The notes beneath the pieces are model-generated. The model was not told the origin of the DNA, did not search any database, and worked only from the letters and a program-made list of their open reading frames with translations. A stretch of 56,777 bases of DNA from Luteimonas padinae. GTDB taxonomy: Bacteria; Pseudomonadota; Gammaproteobacteria; Xanthomonadales; Xanthomonadaceae. The stretch's first letter is position 1. Each line of letters opens with the position of its first letter. Shown here one piece after another: positions 1-9,824 of the stretch. A program made the position numbers and the translations under genes. The stretch lies in contig NZ_BMZT01000013.1 of the NCBI RefSeq assembly GCF_014652935.1, positions 1-56,777 of the forward strand, written 5' to 3'.

Positions 1-84
1 GCTTCGCGGCACCCCGGCTGGTCGGCGTCCCGCACTCCGCTCTCGCCTACACGCTAGAACAAAGCAAAGACACAAGCGGCTACC

Positions 85-2037
85 TCAGCGCGCGGCGTTG
101 CTGCTCATCGTCGCGTTGCGGCTGCTGTCGCGGTACTGCGCCGGATCGCGCATGCCCGCGGTGTGGCACTGGCCGGCGGTGTGCCCGCGGTTGGTCGCGC
201 CCGGAAGCTGGGCATACGCGCGCTCCACCGTGCCGTCTTCGGGATCGCCCAGCACCAGGTCGCTGGCGGCGTTGCAGTAGTCGTTGGTGTACCAGTTCGT
301 GGTGCGGAACGCGGTGGTGTAGTAGTTCACCTTCGACCGCGCCGAGGTCGGGATGCCCGCCAGCCAGGCCGAGGCGCCGCTGTAGGTCATGTTGCTGTTC
401 GAGCCGCAGGCCACGCCGAACCAGTTGCCCACCGTGGCGATGATGCCGGAGAGGTTGGTGCCCTGGTAGGGCGTGCCCACCGACTGCATCAGGCGCGAAC
501 CGCTGGCGTTGTCGAGACCGCTCCAGTAGTAGGCATACAGGTGCAGCGAGGCCGCGCCACCCTGGCTGTGGGCGACGGTGCCGAACGAGTTCCACTGCGC
601 GCCGAAGCTCTTGATGCGCTGCGCGAACTGGTCGTGGCTGCGGTTCTGGTTGGCGTCGAGGAAGGTGGCGGAGTTGGCGAACTGCGCCTGCGGCCAAACG
701 CCGCCCGAGCAGTAGCCGTGCACCAGCACCAGCTTGCGCCCGGTGGCGGCGGCACGCGCGTCGGCTGCGGCGGGACGCGGTCCCATCGTCATCAGCTCGT
801 CGATCGCGGCCTGCCTGGCCGGGGCGGTGCGCGGGAGGCGCAGGCGCGGCGTCGACAGCGGCAGGCGCGTGGCCGTCGCCAGCGGGATGAAGTGGTCGGG
901 GTCCTCGATCCTGAGCGCGCGCAGTTCGAATGGCGCCAACGCGCCCGCGCGCGCGATCCAGCGCTCGTCCAGGCCCAGCGACAGTCCGCCGTCGCCGGCC
1001 TCGGCCATGCCGCCGATCCAGGCCACCGGCACCTCGCCGCCCTTGCCGTCGCGGCCCCAGACCTCGGCGAGCACGCGGTAGTGCGCGCCCTTGCCGGCGT
1101 TCGCGAGCGGCAGCCGCACCGACAGCCGCCCAGGCGACGAGTACGCCGCAGAAGCCGTGCCCGCCGCCAGCCGCGGTCCCGCTTCGATCACCGGCAGCGC
1201 GTGCTCGGCGGTGCGCACGAAGGGCGTGCCGAGGCGGTCATGGCCGTGGACGATGACCTGCGCGATCCAGGTGCCGGTGGCGTCGGGCACGAAGCCGCCG
1301 GCCAGGCGGCCGTCACCGGCACCGCCATCGCCGTGGCGGCCGTCGTCGTGCATCGGGCGCAGCGTGGCCGTGCCGTCGGGCGCAACGATCCGCAGCTGCG
1401 CCGAACGCACGTGCCCGGCGTCGCGGCCCAGCGCGACACGCGTGCCGTCGTCGGCGGCCAGCATCGCGACGATGTCCATCCGCTCGCCGACCAACTGCCG
1501 GCGATGCACCTGGTGCGATGCGAGCTCGAGGCGGTCGTCGCCCTTGAGCAGCAGGTAGCCGCGCGCACCCTCGCCCGACCGCGCCTGCAGGTGCAGGGTC
1601 CAGTCGCCGCGGACCAGGCCGTCGAGGCGGACCACTGTGCCGGCCTGGCCGTCATGCTCACCGCCCAGTCGCGACGCGCGCGCGCCGCGGGCGAGCGTCG
1701 CCTGCGCCAGCTCCACGCCGGCCGGCGACACCAGCCGCGGCGACCAGTCGGCGCCGCCGGACAGCAGCATCGCGTCGAGCCGGCCGTGGTGCACCGGCAC
1801 GCGCAGCGTGGCCTGGCCGGAGGCGTCGAACACCACCGGCAGCAGCGCGCTGCGCGACAGGATCGCGGCGTGCGCCGGATCCGGCGCACGCATGGCCTCG
1901 AACTCCGTGGCCGGGCCGGCCAGCTGCTTCGGCTGCAGCGGCGCCCTCCCGGCGCCGGTCGCCGCTCCCGTTCCCATCGCGATCAGCATCGACGCACACA
2001 GCATCGTGCGCACGACCGTTCCCGTCCGCTTGCGCAT
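85..2037 (-). CDS. Secreted alpha/beta hydrolase, conditioned-medium-factor-like
   Basis: A 650-residue protein with an N-terminal export signal (MRKR, then a hydrophobic stretch ending near residue 30), so probably secreted or periplasmic. The first two thirds look like beta-rich domains with no catalytic motif I can name. The last 215 residues are a lipase-like fold: a strand followed by HGYCSGG (oxyanion region, near residue 440), then the nucleophile elbow AHSQGG near residue 490. The Asn/Tyr/Cys-rich tail contains likely acid and histidine residues. The layout resembles proteins annotated as conditioned medium factor in Xanthomonads; this rests on memory of the family, and the substrate is unknown. 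I chose the ATG at 2037, not an upstream start, because GGGAGA sits 9 nt before it and the signal peptide begins there. The next gene is divergent. Confidence 0.8.
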   Translation of the reverse strand: MRKRTGTVVRTMLCASMLIAMGTGAATGAGRAPLQPKQLAGPATEFEAMRAPDPAHAAILSRSALLPVVFDASGQATLRVPVHHGRLDAMLLSGGADWSPRLVSPAGVELAQATLARGARASRLGGEHDGQAGTVVRLDGLVRGDWTLHLQARSGEGARGYLLLKGDDRLELASHQVHRRQLVGERMDIVAMLAADDGTRVALGRDAGHVRSAQLRIVAPDGTATLRPMHDDGRHGDGGAGDGRLAGGFVPDATGTWIAQVIVHGHDRLGTPFVRTAEHALPVIEAGPRLAAGTASAAYSSPGRLSVRLPLANAGKGAHYRVLAEVWGRDGKGGEVPVAWIGGMAEAGDGGLSLGLDERWIARAGALAPFELRALRIEDPDHFIPLATATRLPLSTPRLRLPRTAPARQAAIDELMTMGPRPAAADARAAATGRKLVLVHGYCSGGVWPQAQFANSATFLDANQNRSHDQFAQRIKSFGAQWNSFGTVAHSQGGAASLHLYAYYWSGLDNASGSRLMQSVGTPYQGTNLSGIIATVGNWFGVACGSNSNMTYSGASAWLAGIPTSARSKVNYYTTAFRTTNWYTNDYCNAASDLVLGDPEDGTVERAYAQLPGATNRGHTAGQCHTAGMRDPAQYRDSSRNATMSSNAAR

Positions 2038-2180
2038 ACCGGTTCTCTCCCATTGGTGGGCGGATCCCCATCCGCCGCGCTCCCTTATAGACCAGTCCCG
2101 TGAAGGCGGGCGGCGGCGCGCTGCCGCCGCGTGCCGACCTGGTGCACGATGTCGGCTCCATCGACCATCCGGGGAACACC

Positions 2181-3503
2181 ATGCCCAAGCTCCTGTCGCT
2201 GTCCTGCGCCCTGGCACTGGCGCTGTCCGCCCCTTCCGCCCTCGCGCAGGAGGCGCAGCGCGCCGAAGTCGCCGAGGCCGCGCAGCGCCTGCAGGCCAGG
2301 GTGGTCGACTGGCGCCGCGACATCCACCAGCACCCCGAGCTCGGCAACCGCGAGACGCGCACCGCGAAACTCGTCGCCGACCACCTGCGCGCGCTCGGCC
2401 TCGAGCCGAAGACCGGCATCGCCACCACCGGCGTCACCGCGGTGCTCAAGGGCGGCAGGCCCGGCCCGCGCATCGCGCTGCGCGCCGACATGGACGCGCT
2501 GCCGGTGACCGAGGCCACCGGCCTTCCCTTCGCGTCGAAGGCCACCGCGACCTTCAACGGCGAAACCGTGGGCGTGATGCACGCCTGCGGCCACGACGCC
2601 CACACCAGCATCCTGATGGGCGTGGCCGAGGCCCTGGTGGCGATGCGCGACGAGCTGCCCGGCGAGGTGTTGTTCGTGTTCCAGCCGGCCGAGGAAGGTC
2701 CGCCGGACGGCGAGGAGGGCGGCGCGGAGGTGATGCTGGCGCAGGGCATCTTCCAGGACTTCAAGCCGGACGCCGTGTTCGGCCTGCACGTGTTCTCGAC
2801 CCTCAACGCCGGCCAGCTCGGCGTGCGCAGCGGTCCGACCATGGCGGCGTCGGACCGCTTCAACATCGTGGTGCAGGGCCGGCAGACGCACGGCTCGCGG
2901 CCATGGGGCGGCGTCGACCCAATCGTGGCCGCGGCCGACATCATCGGCACCGCGCAGACCGTGGTCAGCCGCCGCCAGGACATCTCGCGGCAGCCGGTGG
3001 TGCTGAGCTTCGGCGCGATCCGCGGCGGCGTGCGCTTCAACATCATTCCCGACCGCGTGGAGATGATCGGCACCATCCGCACGTTCGACGAGGACATGCG
3101 CAAGGCGGTGTTCGCCGACCTGGCCAACGTGGCGGAGAAGGTCGCCGCCGCGCACGGCGCCACCGTGGTGGCGAAGGTGCCCGACATCGAAGGCACCCCG
3201 GTCACCGCCAACGACCCGGCGCTGACCGCGCGCATGCGCCCGAGCCTGGAAGCCGTGGCCGGCGCCGGCCACCTGGTCGACATGCCGCTGAACATGGGCG
3301 CCGAGGATTTCTCGTACTACGCGCAGCAGGTCCCCGCGGTGTTCTTCTTCGTCGGCGCCACGCCCGCCGGGCAGGACCCCACGACGGCGCCGAGCAACCA
3401 CTCGCCCGAGTTCTTCCTCGACGAAACCGCGCTGGACCTGGGCCTGCGCGCGATGCTGCAGCTCTCGCTGGACTACCTTCACGGAGACACTGGGGCGTCC
3501 TGA
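2181..3503 (+). CDS. Exported M20-family amidohydrolase (hippurate hydrolase / N-acyl amino acid hydrolase type)
   Basis: A 440-residue metallo-hydrolase of the M20D (HipO/AmaA) family, which removes acyl groups from N-acylated amino acids or peptides. Metal-binding motifs are in the expected order: RADMDALP (101-108), CGHDAH (136-141) and QPAEEG (168-173), with the lid domain in the middle and a late His/Glu region (GAEDFSYY). A signal peptide (MPKLLSLSCALALALSAPSALAQ) places it in the periplasm. The ATG at 2181 is preceded by GGGGAA and begins the signal peptide, so the in-frame codons upstream were rejected. It is divergent from the secreted hydrolase and is followed by an inverted-repeat element. 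The exact acyl substrate cannot be told from sequence. Confidence 0.92.
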   Translation: MPKLLSLSCALALALSAPSALAQEAQRAEVAEAAQRLQARVVDWRRDIHQHPELGNRETRTAKLVADHLRALGLEPKTGIATTGVTAVLKGGRPGPRIALRADMDALPVTEATGLPFASKATATFNGETVGVMHACGHDAHTSILMGVAEALVAMRDELPGEVLFVFQPAEEGPPDGEEGGAEVMLAQGIFQDFKPDAVFGLHVFSTLNAGQLGVRSGPTMAASDRFNIVVQGRQTHGSRPWGGVDPIVAAADIIGTAQTVVSRRQDISRQPVVLSFGAIRGGVRFNIIPDRVEMIGTIRTFDEDMRKAVFADLANVAEKVAAAHGATVVAKVPDIEGTPVTANDPALTARMRPSLEAVAGAGHLVDMPLNMGAEDFSYYAQQVPAVFFFVGATPAGQDPTTAPSNHSPEFFLDETALDLGLRAMLQLSLDYLHGDTGAS

Positions 3504-3510
3504 AGAGCTT

Positions 3511-3651
3511 TTGCCACGGATTTACGCGGATGACGCGGATTTGCACGGATCAAGCAAAAGAAGAAGGCATGGTCCGAGGCACCAGCCGGCGCCTTTCGAT
3601 TGACCTGCTCTATCCGTGTAAATCCGCGTTGATCCGCGTCATCCGTGGCAA
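3511..3651. repeat. Dispersed CGCGGAT inverted-repeat element, copy 1
   Basis: The left arm begins TTGCCACGGAT and continues with CGCGGAT units every 9-11 nt, ending CACGGAT. An A/G-rich stretch (AGCAAAAGAAGAAGG) follows. The right arm is the reverse complement, ending ATCCGTGGCAA, with ATCCGCG units. About 140 nt in all, able to fold as a long imperfect hairpin. It lies between the amidohydrolase stop and queF. This is the simplest of four copies in the window. Confidence 0.85.
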
Positions 3652-3695
3652 GGCGTTTCCCGGCACCCGGCCGCACGGCGCGCGATAATGCCGGC

Positions 3696-4526
3696 ATGAC
3701 CAGTGAACTCCCGCTCGGCCGCGAGGTCGCCTACCCGCGTGCCTACGATCCGTCGCTGCTGTTCCCGATCCCGCGCGCGCAGGGCCGTGCGGCGCTCGGG
3801 CTCGGCGACGGTGCCCTGCCCTTCGCCGGCCACGACCGCTGGCATGCCTACGAGCTGTCCTGGCTCGACGGCCGCGGCCGGCCGGTGGTGGAGACGGCGA
3901 CGTTCCTGGTGCCGGCGGGTTCGCCGAACCTGGTCGAGTCGAAGTCGCTGAAGCTCTACCTCAACTCGCTCAACGGGTCGCGCTTCGACGGCCGCGACGA
4001 GGTCCGCGCGCGGATAGTCGCGGACCTGTCGGCGGCCGCGGGCGCTCCGGTGGCGGTGGAATTCGGCCTGCCGCCCGTCGATGCCGGCGACGGCGCCATG
4101 CCGGGTGCACCGGTACCGGTATCGCTCGACGACCTCGACGTGGAATGCGACGAGTACGACGCGCCCAACCCCGCGCTGCTGTCGGCGAGCGACGACGAAG
4201 TGGTGGACGAGGTCCTGCATTCGGCGCTGCTGAAGTCGAACTGCCCGGTCACCGGCCAGCCGGACTGGGCGAGCATCCGTATCGCCGTCCGCGGCCCGCG
4301 CATCGACCGTGCCGGGCTGCTGCGTTACCTGGTCTCGTTCCGCGAGCACGCCGGCTTCCACGAGCAGTGCGTCGAGCAGGTCTTCGTCGACCTGATGGCG
4401 CGCTGCCGGCCGCAGGCGCTCTCGCTCGAGGCGCGCTACACCCGCCGCGGCGGGCTCGACATCAACCCGTGGCGGGCCACGCCGGGCCTGGCGCCGCCAC
4501 CCGCGGCGCGCGATCCGAGGCAGTAG
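3696..4526 (+). CDS. queF: NADPH-dependent 7-cyano-7-deazaguanine reductase QueF
   Basis: Reduces preQ0 to preQ1 with two NADPH in queuosine biosynthesis; cytosolic. At 276 residues it is the long two-domain (E. coli-type) QueF. The substrate-binding ESKS motif is at 81-84. The catalytic cysteine that forms the thioimide is Cys183 in [11 protein letters not shown], with the partner aspartate at 190. The FHE motif is at 221-223. The ATG at 3696 gives the usual N-terminus ([20 protein letters not shown]). It lies alone just after a repeat element; the next gene has its own ribosome site. All key residues are present. Confidence 0.97.
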   Translation: MTSELPLGREVAYPRAYDPSLLFPIPRAQGRAALGLGDGALPFAGHDRWHAYELSWLDGRGRPVVETATFLVPAGSPNLVESKSLKLYLNSLNGSRFDGRDEVRARIVADLSAAAGAPVAVEFGLPPVDAGDGAMPGAPVPVSLDDLDVECDEYDAPNPALLSASDDEVVDEVLHSALLKSNCPVTGQPDWASIRIAVRGPRIDRAGLLRYLVSFREHAGFHEQCVEQVFVDLMARCRPQALSLEARYTRRGGLDINPWRATPGLAPPPAARDPRQ

Positions 4527-4595
4527 CCGGCTTCGATGTTTCCTTAACGGGCCCGGTGTATACCTGACAGCGCTTCGCGCGGCACAGGAGGCCCC

Positions 4596-5009
4596 ATGAG
4601 CAGACCCCAGAACCCCAACGACCCCGGCTCGCTGTCGCTGAAGCCGGGCACCACGCCGGCCAATCCGGACCGGCCGGGCGGCAAGCCCGACTTCTCCAGC
4701 GTCCAGTCCGGCGTCACCAGTACCGAGGCCAAGGCGGCGAAGCCCGACTTCGGCAACGTGCAGTCCTCGGTCACCTCGACCGAAGAAGCGGTGGGCGAAC
4801 GCCAGTACACCGTGCAGAAGGGCGACACGCTCTCGCACATCGCCCAGGCGCATTACGGCAAGGCCAGCCAGTGGTCGCGCATCTTCGAGGCCAACCGCGA
4901 CCAGCTGGACGATCCCGACCGGATCCAGCCCGGCCAGGTGCTCAGGATTCCCGCCGCGGCCCGCGAGGACGGCGGCACCACGACCAGCCCCCACGGAGAC
5001 CCGCTATGA
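4596..5009 (+). CDS. Cytoplasmic-type LysM domain protein
   Basis: A 137-residue protein with no signal peptide. Residues 1-65 are low in complexity and hold a twofold internal repeat ([15 protein letters not shown] / [15 protein letters not shown]). Residues 70-119 form a single LysM domain, which binds N-acetylglucosamine-containing glycans: [18 protein letters not shown], then IFEANRD and the closing [10 protein letters not shown]. It resembles the small YgaU/Kbp-like LysM proteins, but without a BON domain. AGGAG lies 5 nt before the ATG. Its last codon overlaps the start of the next gene as ATGA, so the two are translationally coupled. The function is not known. Confidence 0.85.
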   Translation: MSRPQNPNDPGSLSLKPGTTPANPDRPGGKPDFSSVQSGVTSTEAKAAKPDFGNVQSSVTSTEEAVGERQYTVQKGDTLSHIAQAHYGKASQWSRIFEANRDQLDDPDRIQPGQVLRIPAAAREDGGTTTSPHGDPL

Positions 5010-5509
5010 CCCGACGCCCCATCAATGCCGCCCCCGCCGCGCTGGCCGCGGCGCTGCTGGCCACGCTGGCACTGGCCGGCTGCAAGAAAGACGAGCCCGC
5101 GCCGCCGCCTCCGGTGGCCACCCCGGCCCCGGCACCCGCGCCCGCTCCGCCGCAGGAACCCGCGGCCCCGGTGGTCAGCGTGACCTCGGTCGATCTCGGC
5201 AATGCCATCGGCGCCGACAACCGCGTGACCACGCCGGCCACGACCTTCGCGCCGAACGACACCATCTATGCCTCGGTGGCGACGACGTCGTCCGATCCGG
5301 CCTCGCCGCAGCGCGGCCAGCTGACCGCGCGCTGGACCTACGAGGGCAACCAGGCGGTCGACGAGACCAGCCAGGACTTCGACTTCACCGGCACCGGCGC
5401 CACCGCGTTCAAGGTCAGCAAGCCCGACGGCTGGCCCACCGGCAACTACCGCGTCGAGATTCTGTACGACGGCGAGGTGGTGCAGACCCGCGATTTCGAA
5501 GTGCGCTGA
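5006..5509 (+). CDS. Proline-rich lipoprotein with a beta-sandwich domain
   Basis: A 167-residue lipoprotein. The signal ends in a lipobox (LALAGC, acylated Cys26). A linker of Pro/Ala repeats (about residues 30-55) follows, then a domain of about 110 residues rich in Thr, Val and aromatics that looks like a beta-sandwich (WTYEGNQAV ... [14 protein letters not shown]). No enzyme motif is visible. It is coupled by an ATGA overlap to the LysM gene, so the two probably act together at the envelope. The family is not recognised by name. Confidence 0.8.
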   Translation: MTRRPINAAPAALAAALLATLALAGCKKDEPAPPPPVATPAPAPAPAPPQEPAAPVVSVTSVDLGNAIGADNRVTTPATTFAPNDTIYASVATTSSDPASPQRGQLTARWTYEGNQAVDETSQDFDFTGTGATAFKVSKPDGWPTGNYRVEILYDGEVVQTRDFEVR

Positions 5510-5530
5510 GGCGCAGCGCGGTGCATCAAG

Positions 5531-5561
5531 GCGCGGTCCCAAGGGGCCGCGTCTTTTTTTT
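5531..5561 (+). terminator. Rho-independent terminator after the LysM/lipoprotein pair
   Basis: GCGCGGTCCC and GGGGCCGCGT pair around a very short loop and are followed by eight T residues. It stands 21 nt after the lipoprotein stop and separates it from icd. Confidence 0.8.
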
Positions 5562-5676
5562 GGTCGCCACCCCCGCGCGCCCCCGCGCCTTTGCCCGCAT
5601 CGTCGCGAAGCGCGACAATGACGGTCCACATCCGCGGCGCCCGCCCCGGCGCCGCGGCACCCCACGGAGGAACCCG

Positions 5677-7005
<1,329 letters not shown>

Positions 7006-7053
7006 CCCGCAGGGCGGATGCGGGCAACCGCCGTATCCGCTGGTAAAACCCGC

Positions 7054-7088
7054 AATGCCCGCGACTTCCGTCGCGGGCATTGTCGTTT
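7054..7088 (+). terminator. Hairpin terminator after icd
   Basis: A 12-bp perfect stem, AATGCCCGCGAC / GTCGCGGGCATT, with a TTCC loop and a weak T-rich tail (GTCGTTT). It lies 49 nt after the icd stop. Confidence 0.65.
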
Positions 7089-7226
7089 CCGGAGCCTGGT
7101 TTCCCCGCCACCCCATCGTCCAGGCGAGCCCGGGCGGCGAGTGCGCTCCGCTGCCGCCGTGCCTTCATCCGGCGCACACCGGGGGGATGAATACGATGCG
7201 CGACCCCTGGAATCACGGAGCCGCGC

Positions 7227-7403
7227 ATGTCGTCCTTCGCCCTCTACCTGATCGGCATGGTCATCATCATCGGCGGCCTCGCCTGGGGCGCCTCGATGGC
7301 CGGGCTGGCCACGCAGTGGATCGCGATGGGTGCGATCGTGCTGCTGGGCATCGGCATCGTGACCGCGGTGTCACGCACCCGCCGCAAGGATCCGCCGGCC
7401 TGA
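7227..7403 (+). CDS. Small two-helix membrane protein
   Basis: A 58-residue protein with two hydrophobic helices (about residues 4-24 and 31-48) and a short basic tail (SRTRRKDPPA) that would sit in the cytoplasm. CGGAG precedes the ATG by 7 nt. The start, length and composition are those of a genuine inner-membrane miniprotein, and it lies between icd and the aceK remnant. The function is unknown; it could also be a remnant, but its frame is intact. Confidence 0.7.
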   Translation: MSSFALYLIGMVIIIGGLAWGASMAGLATQWIAMGAIVLLGIGIVTAVSRTRRKDPPA

Positions 7404-7479
7404 GGCCCGGCGGCCCGTTCGCGCGCCAACGACACCCCGGCGCACGCCGGCAGGCCATCGTCCGGGCGACACTGCGGCC

Positions 7480-7853
7480 ATGAGCCCTTCGCCGAACGAC
7501 CCGCTGGTTCCCCGCGCCGCCGCGCTGGTGCTGGATGCGTTCGAAGACTATGACGCCCGCTTCGGCGACCTGACGCGACGGGCGCGGCGACGGAAGTGAA
7601 CTTCCGCGACCTGCCCGAAGCCCGCGAGGAAGACGGGACCCGCCCGCTGGAAGACTGGCTCTACGCCCGCCCCGACGACGTCTTCCCTGCCCTGTTCCCG
7701 CGCTTCCTCGGCCTCTCGCCGCCCCTGCGCCAGGCCCTGCTCGACGCCCATCCCGGCATCTTCGACGCCGCGTGGTGGCGCGGCGTGCAGGCGAAGCTGC
7801 GCGCCGGCGGCTACCTCGATGTTCCTCCGTATCCCGCTTCGGCGCGGGTGTGA
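7480..7853 (+). pseudogene. aceK: aceK remnant: isocitrate dehydrogenase kinase/phosphatase, internally deleted and frameshifted
   Basis: The first 33 codons (ALVLDAFEDYDARFGDLTRRA) resemble the start of AceK ([20 protein letters not shown] in E. coli). They run to a TGA at 7597. In another frame, from about 7580 to 7853, lies a clear AceK C-terminus: TEVNFRDLP (TEVNFRDIP in E. coli), ED...DDVFPALFPRFLG (DVFPEEFRHWL) and WWRGVQAKLRAG. Some 450 or more codons that would hold the ATPase/kinase core are missing, and the two ends meet out of frame near 7575-7585. It sits downstream of icd, the AceK substrate. The loss looks recent, because the 83-codon tail is still in one open frame. E. coli comparisons are from memory. 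Confidence 0.85.
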
Positions 7854-7877
7854 TCGCTGCGGGTGGGGATCCTATTC

Positions 7878-8204
7878 TTGCCACGGATGAACGCGGATGG
7901 GCGCGGATTTTCGCGGATAGAGCAAAGGCAGAGAAGAAGATTTTCAGCCACGGATTTACGCGGATCACGCGGATCTCACCGAGGAGAACTGTGGCCCAGG
8001 GCCAATCCGGCGCAGCTCGCCAGAAGCAAGTCCAGAACAAAAAGCCCGTGCAGGGCCCGATGCCCACGCTGGCCTCGGCCAGATCCGCGTAATCCGCGCA
8101 AATCCGTGGCAAGGATCTTTTCCGCTTTTCCTGCCCTTTCCGCTTTCCTGCCTTCCCAGCTCTATCCGCGTAGATCCGCGCCCATCCGCGTTCATCCGTG
8201 GCAA
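7878..8204. repeat. Dispersed CGCGGAT inverted-repeat element, copy 2, with a second copy nested inside
   Basis: The outer arms run from TTGCCACGGATG (7878) to CATCCGTGGCAA (8204). A complete inner pair runs from GCCACGGATTTACG (7947) to AATCCGTGGC (8110). The outer copy keeps the purine-rich tract (AGAGCAAAGGCAGAGAAG) beside its left arm. This accounts for nearly all of the 420-bp gap between the aceK remnant and the methyltransferase gene; nothing else is seen there. Confidence 0.85.
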
Positions 8205-8273
8205 ATGCTTCTCCCGAACGCGCCGGTTTAGCGGTTAGGCTTGCGGACCTCACCGCTTCACGGAGACGCGACC

Positions 8274-9143
8274 ATGGCCGCACGGCTTTCGCCCCTGTTG
8301 ATTCCGTTCTTCCTCGCGGCCTGCGCCGCCACGCCCGCGACCGACACCGGGGCGGCTGCGGCGCCTGCGCCGGCACAGGCCGCGGGCATGTCGATGCGCG
8401 CACCCGATCCGCTGCTCGACCAGGCGCTCGGCGGCGCGTGGCGCTCGCCGGAGAACGTGGCCCGCGACCAGTACCGCCATCCGCGCGAGACGCTGGCCTT
8501 TTTCGGCATCGAGACCGGGCAGACCGTGGTCGAGATCACGCCCGGCGGCGGCTGGTACGCCGAGATCCTGGCGCCGTGGCTGCGCACCGGCTACGTGGCC
8601 GCGGTGGTCGACCCGCAGGCGCGGCCGGAAGGCCGGGCGCGCGATTACGCCGCGCGCTCGAAGGACGGCCTGGACGCGCTGTTCGCCGCGAAACCGGCCC
8701 AGTTCTCCGATGCCCGCGTGGTGCTTTACGACCCGAAAACCCCGGTGTTCGGCCCCGCCGGTTCGGCCGATGCCGTGCTGACCTTCCGCAACGTGCACAA
8801 CTGGCGCTCCGACGGCGTGGCCGGGGCCATGTTCAAGGGCTTCTTCGAGGTGCTGAAGCCGGGCGGCGTGCTCGGCGTGGTCGAGCACCGCGCCGCCGGC
8901 GACGTGGCCGATGACGACGGCTCGGGCTACGTCGGCCAGAACCAGGTGATCGCACTCGCGACCGCGGCCGGCTTCCGGCTCGACGAGGCGAGCGAGATCA
9001 ACGCCAACCCGCGCGACACCCGCAACCATCCCAACGGCGTCTGGACCCTGCCTCCCGGCAACAACCACGACGCCGAGGACCGCCAGATGTACCAGGCCAT
9101 CGGCGAGAGCGACCGGATGACGCTGCGCTTCATCAAGCCCTAG
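8274..9143 (+). CDS. Exported (lipoprotein) class I methyltransferase-fold protein, COG4798-like
   Basis: A 289-residue protein that begins with a lipoprotein signal (FLAAC, Cys17), followed by a low-complexity linker. It then has a Rossmann methyltransferase domain with a glycine-rich SAM motif, VVEITPGGGWYAEIL (85-99), a conserved NVHNW segment and a late VVEHRA strand. Predicted methyltransferases of this group carry export signals although SAM is cytosolic, so the reaction is uncertain. The ATG at 8274 starts the signal and has CGGAG 8 nt upstream. Its stop overlaps the GTG of the next gene by one base (TAGTG). Confidence 0.85.
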   Translation: MAARLSPLLIPFFLAACAATPATDTGAAAAPAPAQAAGMSMRAPDPLLDQALGGAWRSPENVARDQYRHPRETLAFFGIETGQTVVEITPGGGWYAEILAPWLRTGYVAAVVDPQARPEGRARDYAARSKDGLDALFAAKPAQFSDARVVLYDPKTPVFGPAGSADAVLTFRNVHNWRSDGVAGAMFKGFFEVLKPGGVLGVVEHRAAGDVADDDGSGYVGQNQVIALATAAGFRLDEASEINANPRDTRNHPNGVWTLPPGNNHDAEDRQMYQAIGESDRMTLRFIKP

Positions 9144-9700
9144 TGCTGGTCGCATTCAACAAGCCCCACGGCGTGCTCTGCCAGTTCACCGACAGTAGCC
9201 AGCCCCCGCGACCGACGCTGGCGGGCTTCGGCCTGCCGGCGGGCGTGTATCCCGCCGGAAGGCTCGACCACGACAGCGAGGGCCTGCTGCTGCTCACCGA
9301 TGACGGCGCCCTGGTCCACCGCATCACCGACCCGCGCCACAAGCTGGCCAAGACCTATCTGGTGCAGGTGGAAGGCGCGCCGTCCGCAGAGCAGCTGCAG
9401 CGGCTGCGCGACGGCGTCGAGCTGCGCGATGGCCCGACCCGTCCGGCGCAGGCGCGCCTGCTCGACGCGCCGCCGCCGCTGTGGCCGCGCGACCCGCCGG
9501 TGCGGGTGCGCAAGACCGTGCCCAACGCCTGGCTGGAGCTTGCGATCAGCGAAGGCCGCAACCGCCAGGTGCGGCGGATGACCGCCGCCGTCGGCCTGCC
9601 GACCCTGCGCCTGGTGCGCACGCACATCGGCGGTGCCGGACTGGACGGACTCGCACCGGGCCAGTGGCGCGAGCTTCCGGCCACGCGTCCGTTCTCCTGA
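9143..9700 (+). CDS. rluE: RluE-type 23S rRNA pseudouridine synthase
   Basis: Isomerises a uridine in 23S rRNA (U2457 in E. coli RluE). 185 residues, without the S4 domain, as in the RluE subgroup. It has the NKPHGVLCQF start, the catalytic GRLDHDSEGLLLLT block (Asp42), KTYLVQVEG and the EGRNRQVRRM motif near residue 143. It starts with GTG, overlapping the stop of the preceding gene, so the two are probably cotranscribed. The family assignment is firm; the exact target base is inferred. Confidence 0.9.
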   Translation: MLVAFNKPHGVLCQFTDSSQPPRPTLAGFGLPAGVYPAGRLDHDSEGLLLLTDDGALVHRITDPRHKLAKTYLVQVEGAPSAEQLQRLRDGVELRDGPTRPAQARLLDAPPPLWPRDPPVRVRKTVPNAWLELAISEGRNRQVRRMTAAVGLPTLRLVRTHIGGAGLDGLAPGQWRELPATRPFS

Positions 9701-9824
9701 ACAGTTCAGCCGGCGCACCGCTGCCGCACGCCATGCGCAAGGCACCGGCGCTGGCCCCCCTCACTTTCTGATAACGTTTTCAGTCCCCGCACGACCGGTG
9801 TCGAGCGGACCGCGGAAAGGGGCC

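Noticed and set aside
7596..7853. An independent 85-residue protein gene
   Set aside because: It is the C-terminal tail of AceK and starts at a chance GTG after the deletion junction.
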